Part shown: piece after piece, positions 24,046 to 33,044 of the stretch
How the letters are laid out: each line of letters begins with the position of its first letter
Numbering within the stretch: position 1 is the stretch's first letter
Source: Bacilli bacterium
GTDB taxonomy: Bacteria > Bacillota_I > Bacilli_A > RFN20 > CAG-288
Assembly: GCA_022652945.1 (NCBI GenBank)
Contig: JALCRV010000001.1
Span: 1-64,000 of the forward strand
Direction: 5' to 3'
DNA length: 64,000 nucleotides
The notes under the pieces: generated by a model
Database searches by the model: none
The model's input: only the letters and a program-made list of their open reading frames with translations
Told to the model about the DNA's origin: nothing
Translations under genes and position numbers: made by a program

Positions 24046-24065
24046 TGAGAAGAAGAGAAAAAATC

Positions 24066-24218
24066 ATGAGCTTATTTAACTGGACTCCCGGACAGAAACC
24101 CGGAGACAAAGGGCCGAATAAAAGCCCTGAAGAAGAAAAGAAGCAAAGAGTCATCGCCGTGTTGACCCTCACTTTTTTGACTCTTCTTATTTTCCTGCTT
24201 TTCTATTTCATAAAGTAG
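24066..24218 (+). CDS. 50-residue tail-anchored membrane protein
   Basis: The gene starts MSLFNWTPGQKPGDKG, has an acidic/basic middle (SPEEEKKQRV) and ends with one long hydrophobic helix (about residues 30-49) closing in FIK. It has a good promoter 20 nt upstream and an A/G-rich stretch (AAGAAGAG) as a weak RBS. It is transcribed divergently from the Fur-family/katA operon. It could be a small stress-response membrane protein; no family is recognised. Confidence 0.6.
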   Translation: MSLFNWTPGQKPGDKGPNKSPEEEKKQRVIAVLTLTFLTLLIFLLFYFIK

Positions 24219-24243
24219 AAATATATAAAAAAAGACTGAAAGA

Positions 24244-24277
24244 CGAAAAAAGGCTCGAACTCAACGCTCGGGCCTTT
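24244..24277 (-). terminator. Terminator of the str operon (after tuf)
   Basis: On the minus strand AAAGGCCCGA (24268-24277) pairs with TCGAGCCTTT (24248-24257), with one mismatch, and Ts follow. Confidence 0.8.
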
Positions 24278-24296
24278 AGTTTTACCAAACGGACTG

Positions 24297-25481
24297 TTAC
24301 TTGATGATCTTGGTGACAGTGCCGGCGCCGACAGTGTGGCCGCCTTCACGAATAGCGAACTTCGTGTTAGCTTCCATAGCGATCGGGTGAATAAGCTCGA
24401 TGGTGAGATCGAGGTTATCGCCAGGCATAACCATCTTGACCGACTCAGGGAGTTCGATGACACCGGTGACATCGGTAGTTCTGAAGTAGAACTGCGGACG
24501 ATAGTTATTGACGAAGCCAGTGTGACGGCCGCCTTCATCCTTATTCAGGATGTAGACTTTCGCTTCGAACTTAGTGTGCGGAGTAACGGAGCCCGGAGCA
24601 GCGAGGACCTGGCCACGTTCAATCTGATCACGCTCAACACCTCTTAAGAGGACGCCGATGTTATCACCAGCCTGAGCGAAATCAAGAGTCTTACGATACA
24701 TTTCCAAACCGGTGACAACCGCGGAAATAGTAGGCTTAATGCCGACGACTTCCAGGGTATCGCCCATATGGCAGACGCCTCTTTCGACTCTGCCGGTAGC
24801 GACGGTGCCACGGCCAGTGATGGTCATAACATCCTCAACGGCGAGTAAGAAAGGCTTATCGGTCGCACGGGCCGGCTCAGGGATATACTTATCGACAGCA
24901 TCCATCAAATCATCGATGGACTTAGTCCACTTCGGATCGCCTTCGAGGGCGCCTTTAGCAGAGCCACGGATGATGGGGATATCATCGCCAGGATAGCCGT
25001 TCTTGCTGAGAAGATCACGAATATCCATTTCATCGAGATCGAGAAGTTCAGGATCATCGACGACATCGCACTTATTCAGGAAGACGACGATGTAAGGAAC
25101 ACCGACCTGCCTAGCGAGAAGGACGTGCTCTCTGGTCTGCGGCATAACGCCATCCGGAGCAGAGACAACGAGGATCGCGCCATCCATCTGCGCGGCGCCA
25201 GTGATCATGTTCTTGATGTAATCAGCATGTCCCGGGCAGTCGACGTGTGAATAGTGTCTAGTCGCAGTCTGATACTCAACGTGGGCGGTATTGATCGTGA
25301 TGCCTCTGGCTTTTTCTTCCGGAGTCGCATCGATCTGATCGTATCTTAAAGCTGTAGCTTCGCCTTTTTTGGCGAGAACTGTAGTAATAGCGGCCGTCAA
25401 AGTGGTCTTGCCGTGGTCAACGTGACCGATGGTGCCGATATTGACGTTAGGTTTGCTTCTATCGAACTTCTGCTTTGCCAT
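24297..25481 (-). CDS. tuf: Elongation factor Tu
   Basis: EF-Tu delivers aminoacyl-tRNA to the ribosome. The 394-residue protein starts [26 protein letters not shown]; the G1 motif is GHVDHGKT, G3 DCPGHAD and G4 NKCD. The start ATG at 25481 follows GGAGGAA; the in-frame TTG 15 nt upstream is part of that RBS region and was not used. It is the last gene of the rpsL-rpsG-fusA-tuf operon. Confidence 0.99.
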   Translation of the reverse strand: MAKQKFDRSKPNVNIGTIGHVDHGKTTLTAAITTVLAKKGEATALRYDQIDATPEEKARGITINTAHVEYQTATRHYSHVDCPGHADYIKNMITGAAQMDGAILVVSAPDGVMPQTREHVLLARQVGVPYIVVFLNKCDVVDDPELLDLDEMDIRDLLSKNGYPGDDIPIIRGSAKGALEGDPKWTKSIDDLMDAVDKYIPEPARATDKPFLLAVEDVMTITGRGTVATGRVERGVCHMGDTLEVVGIKPTISAVVTGLEMYRKTLDFAQAGDNIGVLLRGVERDQIERGQVLAAPGSVTPHTKFEAKVYILNKDEGGRHTGFVNNYRPQFYFRTTDVTGVIELPESVKMVMPGDNLDLTIELIHPIAMEANTKFAIREGGHTVGAGTVTKIIK

Positions 25482-25578
25482 GTGAAATTCCTCCAATAAA
25501 TTTCTAGTAAGAATATAGCATATCTACTCTAGTATTTCAACCGAATTTAAGCGCTAAGATCTATCAATCAGAGTCGGA

Positions 25579-27657
25579 TTATTCCGATCTCTTCTTGATG
25601 ATATCAGCGGCGACCGTCCGCGGAACTTCGGCGTAGTGATCAAAGGTCATCATATAAATGCCTCTGCCCTGCGTCATAGCTCTAAGGTCGGAAATGTAGC
25701 CGAACATGTTAGCGAGAGGCAGATACGCGGTAATAACCTGCGCATTGCCGTGGGATTCCATGCCTTCGGTCTGGCCACGGCGGGAAGAAATATCTCCCAA
25801 TACCGTGCCGAGATAATCGTTCGGCGTAGTGATCTCCGCTTTGACAATCGGCTCGAGGATGACCGGATCGCACTTGCTGGCAGCGCCCTTAAACGCCAAG
25901 GCCGCAGCCATCTTGTAAGCAGCTTCTGAGGAATCGACATCATGGTAGGACCCATCGTAGAGGGTGCACTTGATATCGATAGCCGGATAACCAGCCTGCA
26001 AGCCACGAGTCATCGCTTCTTTTAAGCCTTCATCGGTCGGCTTGATGTATTCACGAGGAATAGCGCCGCCGGTAATGGCATCCACGAACTCGTACCCTTT
26101 ACCAGGGTTCGGTTCGAATCTGACATCAACAACACCGTATTGGCCGTGACCACCGGATTGTTTGATGTAACGTCCTTCGCACTCGCCCATCTTCTTAATG
26201 GTTTCCCTATAAGCGACCTGAGGAGCGCCGACGTTGACTTTAACATTGAAATCTTCTCTTAATCTGGTGACGTTAACATCCAACTGGAGTTCACCGACAC
26301 CGGCGATAATCGACTGGCCGGTTTCCTGATTGGTGAAGAAGTGGAACGTCGGGTCTTCTTCGACGAGCTTCATCAGCGCAGCGGCCATCTTATCCTGATC
26401 GGCTTTCGAGGCAGGCTCGATAGCTTCGGAGATAACCGGATCGGAGAACTGAATAGACTCGAGTTGGACCTGACGGGACTCATCGCAGAGGGTGTCGCCG
26501 GTTGCAGTGTTCTTCAAGCCGACAACCGCACCGATTTCACCAGCGTAGAGGGCATCGACATCCTGACGGTTCTTCGCGTGCATCAAGACCAAACGAGATA
26601 ATCTTTCGGTCTGATGTTTGTTGGTGTTGATAACGTAGGTGCCGGTTCTCATGACGCCCGAATAAATACGGACGAAGGTCAGACGGCCGACAAACGGATC
26701 GGCGGTGATCTTGAAGGCTAGAGCGGTTAACGGCTCATCGTTAGTAGAATTGCAGATGACCTCATTTCCGTTGGCATCGTGGCCGACAGCCGCCGGGACA
26801 TCCAGAGGAGACGGAAGATAGCTCACGACCGCATCCAAGAGGAGACGGACGCCTTTATCCTTGAAAGCCGAGCCGCAGAGGACCGGGAAGATTTCGCCGG
26901 TGATCGTAGCTTTTCTCAAGACTTTCTTCACATCTTCAGGTTTCGGCTCTTCACCTTGAAGGACCTGCATCATCAGGTCATCATCGAAGTTAGAGACCTT
27001 TTCGAGCATTTCCTGATGGAAATGCTTGGCTTTTTCCATATACTCAGCCGGAATCGGAACCTCGACAGGAGGATCGGTCAGAACGGCGGAAGTATACATA
27101 TAAGCCTTCATCTCAATCAGATCGATAATCCCGTGGAATTCCTGGGATAAGCCGATCGGATAAGAGATAACGACGTATTCCGCGCCGAGTTTCTGTTTAA
27201 TGGAACGGGCGGACATCTCGAAGTCAGCACCGATCGCATCGAGTTTATTGACAAAGACGATACGAGGGATCTTGTACTTGGATGCCTGTCTCCAGACAGT
27301 TTCGGTCTGCGGCTCAACGCCGTTTTTGCCATCGAGAACGGTGACGGCGCCATCGAGAACACGGAGGGATCTTTCAACCTCAGCGGTGAAGTCGACGTGT
27401 CCCGGGGTATCGATTACGTTAATCTTAATCCCCTTCCAGAAGCAGGTAGTAGCGGCGGACTGAATAGTGATGCCGCGGTCTTGTTCCTGTTTCATGAAGT
27501 CCATGGTGGTTGTGCCATCATCGACGTTGCCGATCTTGTAGTTCTCACCGGTGAAATAAAGGATTCTTTCAGTGGTGGTCGTCTTACCGGCATCGATGTG
27601 GGCCATGATGCCGATATTTCTTACTTTCTCAAGAGGATAGTCATTCTTATCAGCCAT
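25579..27657 (-). CDS. fusA: Elongation factor G
   Basis: EF-G is the translocation GTPase. The 692-residue protein begins with RNIGIMAHIDAGKTTTTERIL (G1) and has DTPGHVDFTAEVERSLRVLDG (G3) and NKLDAIGADF (G4), followed by the domain IV GQYGVVDVRFEP region. Full length for the family. SD AAAGGGG precedes the ATG; the upstream rpsG ends 15 nt before it. Confidence 0.99.
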   Translation of the reverse strand: MADKNDYPLEKVRNIGIMAHIDAGKTTTTERILYFTGENYKIGNVDDGTTTMDFMKQEQDRGITIQSAATTCFWKGIKINVIDTPGHVDFTAEVERSLRVLDGAVTVLDGKNGVEPQTETVWRQASKYKIPRIVFVNKLDAIGADFEMSARSIKQKLGAEYVVISYPIGLSQEFHGIIDLIEMKAYMYTSAVLTDPPVEVPIPAEYMEKAKHFHQEMLEKVSNFDDDLMMQVLQGEEPKPEDVKKVLRKATITGEIFPVLCGSAFKDKGVRLLLDAVVSYLPSPLDVPAAVGHDANGNEVICNSTNDEPLTALAFKITADPFVGRLTFVRIYSGVMRTGTYVINTNKHQTERLSRLVLMHAKNRQDVDALYAGEIGAVVGLKNTATGDTLCDESRQVQLESIQFSDPVISEAIEPASKADQDKMAAALMKLVEEDPTFHFFTNQETGQSIIAGVGELQLDVNVTRLREDFNVKVNVGAPQVAYRETIKKMGECEGRYIKQSGGHGQYGVVDVRFEPNPGKGYEFVDAITGGAIPREYIKPTDEGLKEAMTRGLQAGYPAIDIKCTLYDGSYHDVDSSEAAYKMAAALAFKGAASKCDPVILEPIVKAEITTPNDYLGTVLGDISSRRGQTEGMESHGNAQVITAYLPLANMFGYISDLRAMTQGRGIYMMTFDHYAEVPRTVAADIIKKRSE

Positions 27658-27672
27658 TTGATTGTCCCCTTT

Positions 27673-28149
27673 CTAGAATCTGTAATGGGCGTAAGCTTTG
27701 TTGGCCTCTGCCATCTTGTGGACATCTTCTCTCTTCTTGACCGCACCGCCGGTGCCATTAGCGGCATCGAGGATTTCTCCGGCCAATTTGCCTTCCATCG
27801 TCTTTTCAGACTTTCTCAGTCTAGCGTAGGAGACCAGCCATCTTAAACCCAAGGTGACCTTTCTCTCCGCGGAGACTTCGACCGGGACCTGATAGTTAGA
27901 AGCCCCGACACGTCTGGCCTTCAATTCGATTTCAGGCATAATGTTGCCTAAAGCGACTTCGAAGACATCCATCGCCGGTTTCCCGGTTTTCTTTTCAATC
28001 TGTTTAAAAGCTCCATAGAGAATGCCTTGAGCGATCCCCTTCTTGCCGTCGTACATGATCTTATCGATCAATCTGGTGACAAGCTTGGAATTGTAGATCG
28101 GATCAGGCAGGACATCGCGTTTTTCAACGCTTCCGTTTTTACGTGGCAT
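27673..28149 (-). CDS. rpsG: Ribosomal protein S7
   Basis: This 158-residue small-subunit head protein initiates assembly of the 16S 3' domain. Typical segments are [35 protein letters not shown] and [16 protein letters not shown]. In many bacteria S7 also represses its own operon. It lies 25 nt after rpsL. Confidence 0.99.
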   Translation of the reverse strand: MPRKNGSVEKRDVLPDPIYNSKLVTRLIDKIMYDGKKGIAQGILYGAFKQIEKKTGKPAMDVFEVALGNIMPEIELKARRVGASNYQVPVEVSAERKVTLGLRWLVSYARLRKSEKTMEGKLAGEILDAANGTGGAVKKREDVHKMAEANKAYAHYRF

Positions 28150-28174
28150 AAATAAATCCTTTTAATCCTTTCTA

Positions 28175-28600
28175 TTACTTCTTGGCAAACTCGCCGTTCT
28201 TCTTAGTTCCATACTGGGAACGGCCCTGTTTGCGATTCTCGACTCCGAAGCATTCCAGACCACCACGGATAATGTGGTATCTGACGCCAGGGAGATCCTT
28301 GACACGGCCGCCTCTGATCAGGACGACTTTGTGTTCCTGAAGGTTATGGCCTTCTCCGCCGATGTAGGCGGTGACTTCGTATCCGTTAGTTAAGCGGACA
28401 CGAGCGTACTTTCTTAAAGCCGAGTTCGGCTTTTTCGGAGTCATAGTTCCGACACGGGTGCAGACACCTCTCTTCTGAGGAGCGTATTGGATGTGCTCTT
28501 TCTTATTGAGAGAGTCATATCTCTTCCCTAAAGCCGGAGCTTTAGACTTCTCGACAGAATTGGTTCTGCCGCTGCGTACTAATTGGTTGATAGTAGGCAT
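28175..28600 (-). CDS. rpsL: Ribosomal protein S12
   Basis: S12 is the decoding-centre protein. The start is set at the ATG at 28600 because the protein then begins [12 protein letters not shown] as in all S12s. An in-frame ATG at 28624 would add MKGELETS but lacks an RBS, whereas AAAGGGG lies upstream of the chosen start, at a rather long 14-nt spacing. The loop [15 protein letters not shown] keeps the Lys residues whose mutation gives streptomycin resistance, so the protein is of the sensitive type. Confidence 0.97.
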   Translation of the reverse strand: MPTINQLVRSGRTNSVEKSKAPALGKRYDSLNKKEHIQYAPQKRGVCTRVGTMTPKKPNSALRKYARVRLTNGYEVTAYIGGEGHNLQEHKVVLIRGGRVKDLPGVRYHIIRGGLECFGVENRKQGRSQYGTKKNGEFAKK

Positions 28601-28644
28601 AGATGTTTCTAATTCCCCTTTCATGGAATTCTATTTACACGTTA

Positions 28645-28681
28645 CCGGGCGTATCATAGCCCTTTCATATAAATAGCCCGG
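28645..28681 (-). promoter_or_regulatory. Hairpin in the rpsL leader
   Basis: CCGGGC (28645-28650) and GCCCGG (28676-28681) form a GC-rich base with a 25-nt loop between promoter and rpsL. It may be an autoregulatory or transcript-stabilising structure. Confidence 0.45.
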
Positions 28682-28703
28682 ACGTTTAATCCGTGCAAGT
28701 GAA

Positions 28704-28733
28704 AGTATAAACTTTTTCGGGTTTGAAAGTCAA
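28704..28733 (-). promoter_or_regulatory. Promoter of the str operon
   Basis: On the minus strand TTGACT (28728-28733), 18 nt, TATACT (28704-28709), about 100 nt before rpsL. Confidence 0.8.
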
Positions 28734-28754
28734 CACCCAAAAATTCTTAGCTAC

Positions 28755-28786
28755 GAAAAAGCCGGCTTAAGAAAGGTAAGCCGGCT
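28755..28786 (-). terminator. Terminator of the tannase-like lipoprotein gene
   Basis: Perfect inverted repeat AGCCGGCTTA/TAAGCCGGCT (28760-28769 with 28777-28786). On the minus strand TTTTT follows. Confidence 0.9.
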
Positions 28787-28803
28787 AAAGAAGAGAGTGA
28801 ATT

Positions 28804-30537
28804 TTACTTAGTGCAATCTTCAACCCAGGAGATGAAATTAGAAGTGGAATTCCCGCTTCTTTCCGCTTCGGTATGAGCCTTGCCCCAGACCGTAGCGAAA
28901 TCGACGGAGGAGACAGAAGCGTTATTCTTCAAGGCTAAGGAAAGATTAGCTTCCGTCGTTAAAGCCGTATCGGTCTGATTAATACCAGTTCTGATACGCC
29001 AGAACGAAGCGACCTTTGAAGTGTTATAGCCCTGATAGTAATCATCAAGATAGTACATAGGATTGTACATCTCACTGCGGTAAGTAACATCCTTCCCAAC
29101 CGAATCGGTCGCCTGGAAGTCAGCGGTGAAAGCGGAAGTATAATCCGTATATCCGCTTAAAGAGGCATACTTAGTCTTATTATCTTCTAAGAGTTTCTTT
29201 TCTACCGCATCGAAATGGCCAGCTGCGGAAGTGGCTTCCGTTGAACGGAAGACGGTATTCTCTGTCGCATTCCCGCTCGGGCTATCAAAGGCCCCGACGG
29301 ACTTAGAAGCTTGTTTATCGGCTTTGATAAACCCGCTTAAATCGGTGATCGAAGCGGTATTAGAAGCCGAATCAAAGCTAGCCCAGCTCCCTAAAGAAGA
29401 GACGTAGCTGGCTTTAGAAGAAGTATCCGTCCCGTAAGTATCGCTCAGGTAGTTATTTAAAGACTCACTGACTACCGAGACGATGTAATCGTAATAAGTG
29501 CCGGAAAGATAGAACCCGGAAGAGCTTTGAGTTAAAGACAAAGTCTCACCGTTATTCTTTAAGCCGATACCGTTGATAAAGTCGGCATAAGCGGAAGCCA
29601 TATCGTCGCTTAAGGCCTTAGTAAAAGTCCCGTTGGTTCTGCTTGAAGAAGTGAAGAACTGACCCATATTCCATTCGTAGGCTTCGTCCCCTTCATCCAA
29701 GGAAGTAATCGGGCACCAGCACATCGAGCCGGCCACCGCATCGGAAAGATCATTTCCGTTCTGATCCTTTAAAGGAGCTCCGATCGCTTCAAGGTAAGGA
29801 GTATATAAAGGAGAATCACCGCTAGCCCCCATCAAAGAAGACTGCGCTCCGCCACCCGACATCCCGAAAGTAAAGATCTTCGAGGTGGAGCCAGGTAACT
29901 TGCTAGCGTTATATCGATAGTCTCTGACCGCGGCTTTTAAGTCTGTTACGCCCCAGGGGGCTTGACCGGAAGTGACGTTTTTCCCTCTCATCCCGGCTTG
30001 GACATAAATAAATCCAGCCGCCAGATAGGAACTGATGCTGCTATAAGAATAAGAAGAAGGTTCTGCTTGCGAGGCGTAGCCCGGAGTATTGACCGGGAAA
30101 ACAATCGGAGCGGAGGAAGCCGTATAAGAGGCGACGCTTCCCTGGGCATTTACTTGGCAGGTATAAGTCCCATCGCTATTTTTCGTTCCGGTAAAATAAG
30201 CGCCCGGGACAAAAATTCCCATGGTTTCTAAAGAAGAATCAACCGGAGCGGAGCAGTAGCTGAGCCCGATCTGGTAATAAACGTTATTGGTGGCATCGTA
30301 GGACCATTTTGCTTCATTTATGTCAATTGAGCCAGAGGCGACAATGGAGGCGGCGCTTCCACCCATTCCTCCTCCTCTGCCCCCGCCTCCGCTATTAGTC
30401 GTCGCGCCCGTCGAGGTCAGTTCAGAGGTGGTCGAAGCACTGCTGGTACTGGTTAAAGAAGCCGTAGTTTGGCCACAGGAAACTAAAGATAAAGGAAGAG
30501 TCAGACATAAGCATATAAAGAGCATTCTTTTTTTCAT
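28804..30537 (-). CDS. Tannase-like (subtype B) alpha/beta-hydrolase lipoprotein
   Basis: The 577-residue protein has a signal peptide with lipobox LVSC (Cys21), a Ser/Thr linker and a Gly-rich stretch (49-60). The hydrolase nucleophile elbow is FTFGMSGGGAQSSLMG (Ser227). A further conserved block is FWRIRTGINQTDTALTTEANLSLAL, and the C-terminus has WGKAHTEAERSGNS with a probable catalytic His555. These blocks match subtype-B tannases of lactobacilli, which hydrolyse gallate esters of plant polyphenols; a related ester substrate is possible. Tethered outside the cell, it would act on dietary or plant material. It lies 46 nt after a tiny lipoprotein gene, in the same direction. Confidence 0.8.
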   Translation of the reverse strand: MKKRMLFICLCLTLPLSLVSCGQTTASLTSTSSASTTSELTSTGATTNSGGGGRGGGMGGSAASIVASGSIDINEAKWSYDATNNVYYQIGLSYCSAPVDSSLETMGIFVPGAYFTGTKNSDGTYTCQVNAQGSVASYTASSAPIVFPVNTPGYASQAEPSSYSYSSISSYLAAGFIYVQAGMRGKNVTSGQAPWGVTDLKAAVRDYRYNASKLPGSTSKIFTFGMSGGGAQSSLMGASGDSPLYTPYLEAIGAPLKDQNGNDLSDAVAGSMCWCPITSLDEGDEAYEWNMGQFFTSSSRTNGTFTKALSDDMASAYADFINGIGLKNNGETLSLTQSSSGFYLSGTYYDYIVSVVSESLNNYLSDTYGTDTSSKASYVSSLGSWASFDSASNTASITDLSGFIKADKQASKSVGAFDSPSGNATENTVFRSTEATSAAGHFDAVEKKLLEDNKTKYASLSGYTDYTSAFTADFQATDSVGKDVTYRSEMYNPMYYLDDYYQGYNTSKVASFWRIRTGINQTDTALTTEANLSLALKNNASVSSVDFATVWGKAHTEAERSGNSTSNFISWVEDCTK

Positions 30538-30583
30538 AATAAGCCTCCTTAAGGCTACCTTATAGATTTAAGCTTGATAAGAA

Positions 30584-30811
30584 TCAGTCGACATTAGTCA
30601 GAACGTATTTGCCGTTTGACGGGGTGTTGATTGTAATCTGGCCAACTTTGCCTTTAGCGGTCGAGGAAGCCCCGGTGGAAGTAGGAGCGGAAGTATCAGT
30701 AGAAGGGGTTTGTGAGCTGGTCGTGCTTTTTACGCTAGAACTATCTCCGCAGGAAGCCAAAAGCAAAGGCATCGCTAGGAGCAGAAGAGACATCGCTATT
30801 CTTTTTTTCAT
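30584..30811 (-). CDS. 75-residue lipoprotein
   Basis: The gene encodes a signal peptide with lipobox LASC (Cys21), a Ser/Thr/Pro linker and only about 20 further residues (GQITINTPSNGKYVLTNVD). SD TGGAGG lies upstream of the ATG. It precedes the tannase-like gene in the same direction and shares its signal-peptide start (MKKR). It may be a truncated former lipoprotein or a genuine mini-lipoprotein; the folded part of any ancestor is missing. Confidence 0.65.
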   Translation of the reverse strand: MKKRIAMSLLLLAMPLLLASCGDSSSVKSTTSSQTPSTDTSAPTSTGASSTAKGKVGQITINTPSNGKYVLTNVD

Positions 30812-30978
30812 AAAGATTATCCTCCAAGAAGTATCTTCGTGTAATATACATTTAACTAGTAAAGATTATTGGCAAGCAATTCATTTTTTCTTTAAGAAAT
30901 GACTAAAGCGGAATAAATTTTCACTTCTTTTATAGAAAAACGTTCGACTTAATTGTCTTAATTATTGCAGGAGGAAAA

Positions 30979-31485
30979 ATGCTTGTTTCCAAGAAAACTG
31001 CTCAGCTCTTCATCTCCGGAGATGAAAAAGCTATCCAAGAGGTTTATCTCTCCTACCGAAAACTCTTATTCTTTATTCTCGGCTCGATCCTCGGCTCTAA
31101 AGATGAAGCGGAGGATCTTTTCCAAGAGACTTTCTATCAGGTCTTAAAGAATAAAGATAAGATAGCTGATCCTCAAGGCCTTCATTACTACCTCTTACAG
31201 ACCGCGAGGAATCTCGCTTTGAATTACGTTAAGAAAAGAGAGAGAACCGTCTATTTTGAAGATATGTTTTCTTATGAATCCCAGGATAAGAAAGAAAATG
31301 CCTTCTTACAGGATCTTCTTCCTTACCTTACCGATCAGGAAGCCTTCATCGTGACTTCCCGCCTAGTCTACGGCTTTACTTTAAAAGAGATCAGTCAGTT
31401 TATTTCTCTGCCCTTATCGTCCACGGAGGCGATATATAAGAAAGCCTTAAAGAAAATCAAATCTAAGTATTTAAAAGGAGAATGA
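30979..31485 (+). CDS. RNA polymerase sigma factor, ECF-like
   Basis: The 168-residue protein has region 2 (VYLSYRKLLFFILGSILGSKDEAEDLFQETFYQVL; the DEAEDLFQETF core is diagnostic) and region 4 (LPYLTDQEAFIVTSRLVYGFTLKEISQFISLP, then an HTH recognition helix). Region 3 is absent, as in ECF sigma factors. The RBS AGGAGG is 5-6 nt before the ATG. The membrane-anchored serpin-like gene begins 4 nt after the stop, so the two are translationally coupled like a sigma/anti-sigma pair. The lipoprotein/tannase operon is divergent, 167 nt away, and is a likely target. Confidence 0.92.
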   Translation: MLVSKKTAQLFISGDEKAIQEVYLSYRKLLFFILGSILGSKDEAEDLFQETFYQVLKNKDKIADPQGLHYYLLQTARNLALNYVKKRERTVYFEDMFSYESQDKKENAFLQDLLPYLTDQEAFIVTSRLVYGFTLKEISQFISLPLSSTEAIYKKALKKIKSKYLKGE

Positions 31486-31489
31486 TTCT

Positions 31490-32974
31490 ATGAATTACAA
31501 AAAAAGATTCGCCGCTGATGTTGAAAAGAAATTGGATGCTCAAGCTCCTCACCTTGATGAATTCGAGAAGAAAGAAGAAACAGAAACAGAAAAGCCCAGC
31601 CATAAAAAGCTGTTCTGGTCTTTAACCGGCTCTTTAGTCGGAGCGGCCTTGGTCTTAGGTACCTTATTAGGTATCTTCCAACCGTGGAATAAAAAGACCG
31701 GCGAGAATTTAGGAAATCTTTTGACATCCCCTTCAGAAAGAGATATCCAGAAACTGAGTTACTCCGACGATATCAACGTCGTCTCCTTGAAGACGATAAA
31801 TATCTATAAGTCTTTTGTTTCCTCTTTCGGCCCAGAGGTCTTTCAGGAAGAGGATACTAGTTCTAAGAGCTTCTCCGTCTTGGATGCCTTTGTCAATGTA
31901 TGTATGTTGGCTTATACATCTTCTGCGGAAATCAGAGACGTTATTCTTTCCTGGCTTGGCAATCCTTCGATTGAAGAAGTGAATACGGCGGTTAAAGAAC
32001 TGATCAATGCCTTAGGGACTCCTTATCTTCCCTCTAACGAAATCCTCACCGCTCCGGAAGGAGGTTTCTCTTTAAATTCTATCTGGTTAGATGAACAGTT
32101 AAATCTTAAGGAGAACAGCAAGGAATACTTAACTGTCTTGGAGGACTATTATTATGCGGCGGTTTATCATTCTAAGCCTTCAGCGGAAAAGTTAAACCAA
32201 TGGATGAAAGATCACGTGCCTTCTTCCTATCCTAAAATTCCGCAGATTGTATTCCCCGATAAGGCCAAAGCGGATATCAACGCTTCTGTCCTTTCGTCAT
32301 ATTTCTTCTTCCGTTCCTTTGAAAAAGCCACGGCTGATATTTATTTAAGCGAGTATCAAAGCGGTAATCATTATCTGGATTATTCTTTAGCGGATGGCCA
32401 AATCAAAAAAGCTGATTATACCCTTCAACACCTAAAAGGAACCCGAAAGAAAATCATCGGCTCAGCTTTTGAAGGAGTAAAAGCTGAAATGGGAATGGCT
32501 TACTTCCTTCCGAAGGAAGGCAAGTTGCCTAACCAAATCATGGCTGACGTAATAAATGAAAACTACTCCTTCAGTTCTGAAGAATATACTGCCAGCCTTA
32601 CCGCCCCTTACTTCTTAATCGATAACAAATTGGATTTAACCCCCGTCTTAAGAAAGAAAGGCTTGACGATGGAAGATGGCTTTTTAGCTAACTTAGTCGG
32701 CTTCGGGGAGCAACTGGCGGAAATGAAGCAATTCTCCTTGCTCCAATATGATTACTCAGGTCTTTATTCCGCCTCCATCACCATAGCTAATGAGGAGACA
32801 ACTTCAGTTCCGCAAAATGAAAAGTACGATTTGGTCCTTAACCGTCCTTATGCCCTTTCTGTTTCGCTTAATGTCAAAACTGAAGAGAAGGTCGGAAACG
32901 TCCATAAGAATGTTTCCCTTCCGGTCATCTTCGGAGAAGTCTTCGATCCGGGATACGAGATATATAAAGGATAA
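31490..32974 (+). CDS. Membrane-anchored serpin-like protein, probable anti-sigma factor
   Basis: Residues 1-40 are charged and cytoplasmic, 41-65 form one membrane helix, and about 90-494 are extracytoplasmic and serpin-like. Serpin blocks seen: KSFSVLDAFVNVCMLAYTSS (helix B start; SPxSI in serpins), NSIWLDEQL, LNQWMKDH (iNxWv), MAYFLPKEG, ASLTAPYFLIDNKLDLTPVL (strands of sheet B) and LNRPYALSV with LPVIFGEVFDP at the C-terminus. Length fits TM plus a serpin of about 400. The hinge before the reactive loop (around SASITIA) lacks the usual Glu-Gly-Thr-Glu run, so inhibitory activity is uncertain. It directly follows a sigma-factor gene (4 nt). By the sigma/anti-sigma rule, the short cytoplasmic tail would hold the sigma factor while the serpin senses an external protease. 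Confidence 0.75.
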   Translation: MNYKKRFAADVEKKLDAQAPHLDEFEKKEETETEKPSHKKLFWSLTGSLVGAALVLGTLLGIFQPWNKKTGENLGNLLTSPSERDIQKLSYSDDINVVSLKTINIYKSFVSSFGPEVFQEEDTSSKSFSVLDAFVNVCMLAYTSSAEIRDVILSWLGNPSIEEVNTAVKELINALGTPYLPSNEILTAPEGGFSLNSIWLDEQLNLKENSKEYLTVLEDYYYAAVYHSKPSAEKLNQWMKDHVPSSYPKIPQIVFPDKAKADINASVLSSYFFFRSFEKATADIYLSEYQSGNHYLDYSLADGQIKKADYTLQHLKGTRKKIIGSAFEGVKAEMGMAYFLPKEGKLPNQIMADVINENYSFSSEEYTASLTAPYFLIDNKLDLTPVLRKKGLTMEDGFLANLVGFGEQLAEMKQFSLLQYDYSGLYSASITIANEETTSVPQNEKYDLVLNRPYALSVSLNVKTEEKVGNVHKNVSLPVIFGEVFDPGYEIYKG

Positions 32975-32984
32975 ATATGAAAAG

Positions 32985-33023
32985 AAAAAAGTCTTCCAAG
33001 GTCCAAGCCAAGGAAGACTTTTT
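32985..33023 (+). terminator. Terminator of the sigma/serpin operon
   Basis: AAAGTCTTCC (32988-32997) pairs with GGAAGACTTT (33012-33021), followed by Ts. A-rich sequence in front makes it plausible for the converging araC-type gene as well. Confidence 0.85.
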
Positions 33024-33044
33024 CAGTTGCAGAAGAAATAAAGT

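Noticed and set aside
24203-24538. Minus-strand frame near the tuf end
   Set aside because: Shadow of tuf and its terminator in another frame.
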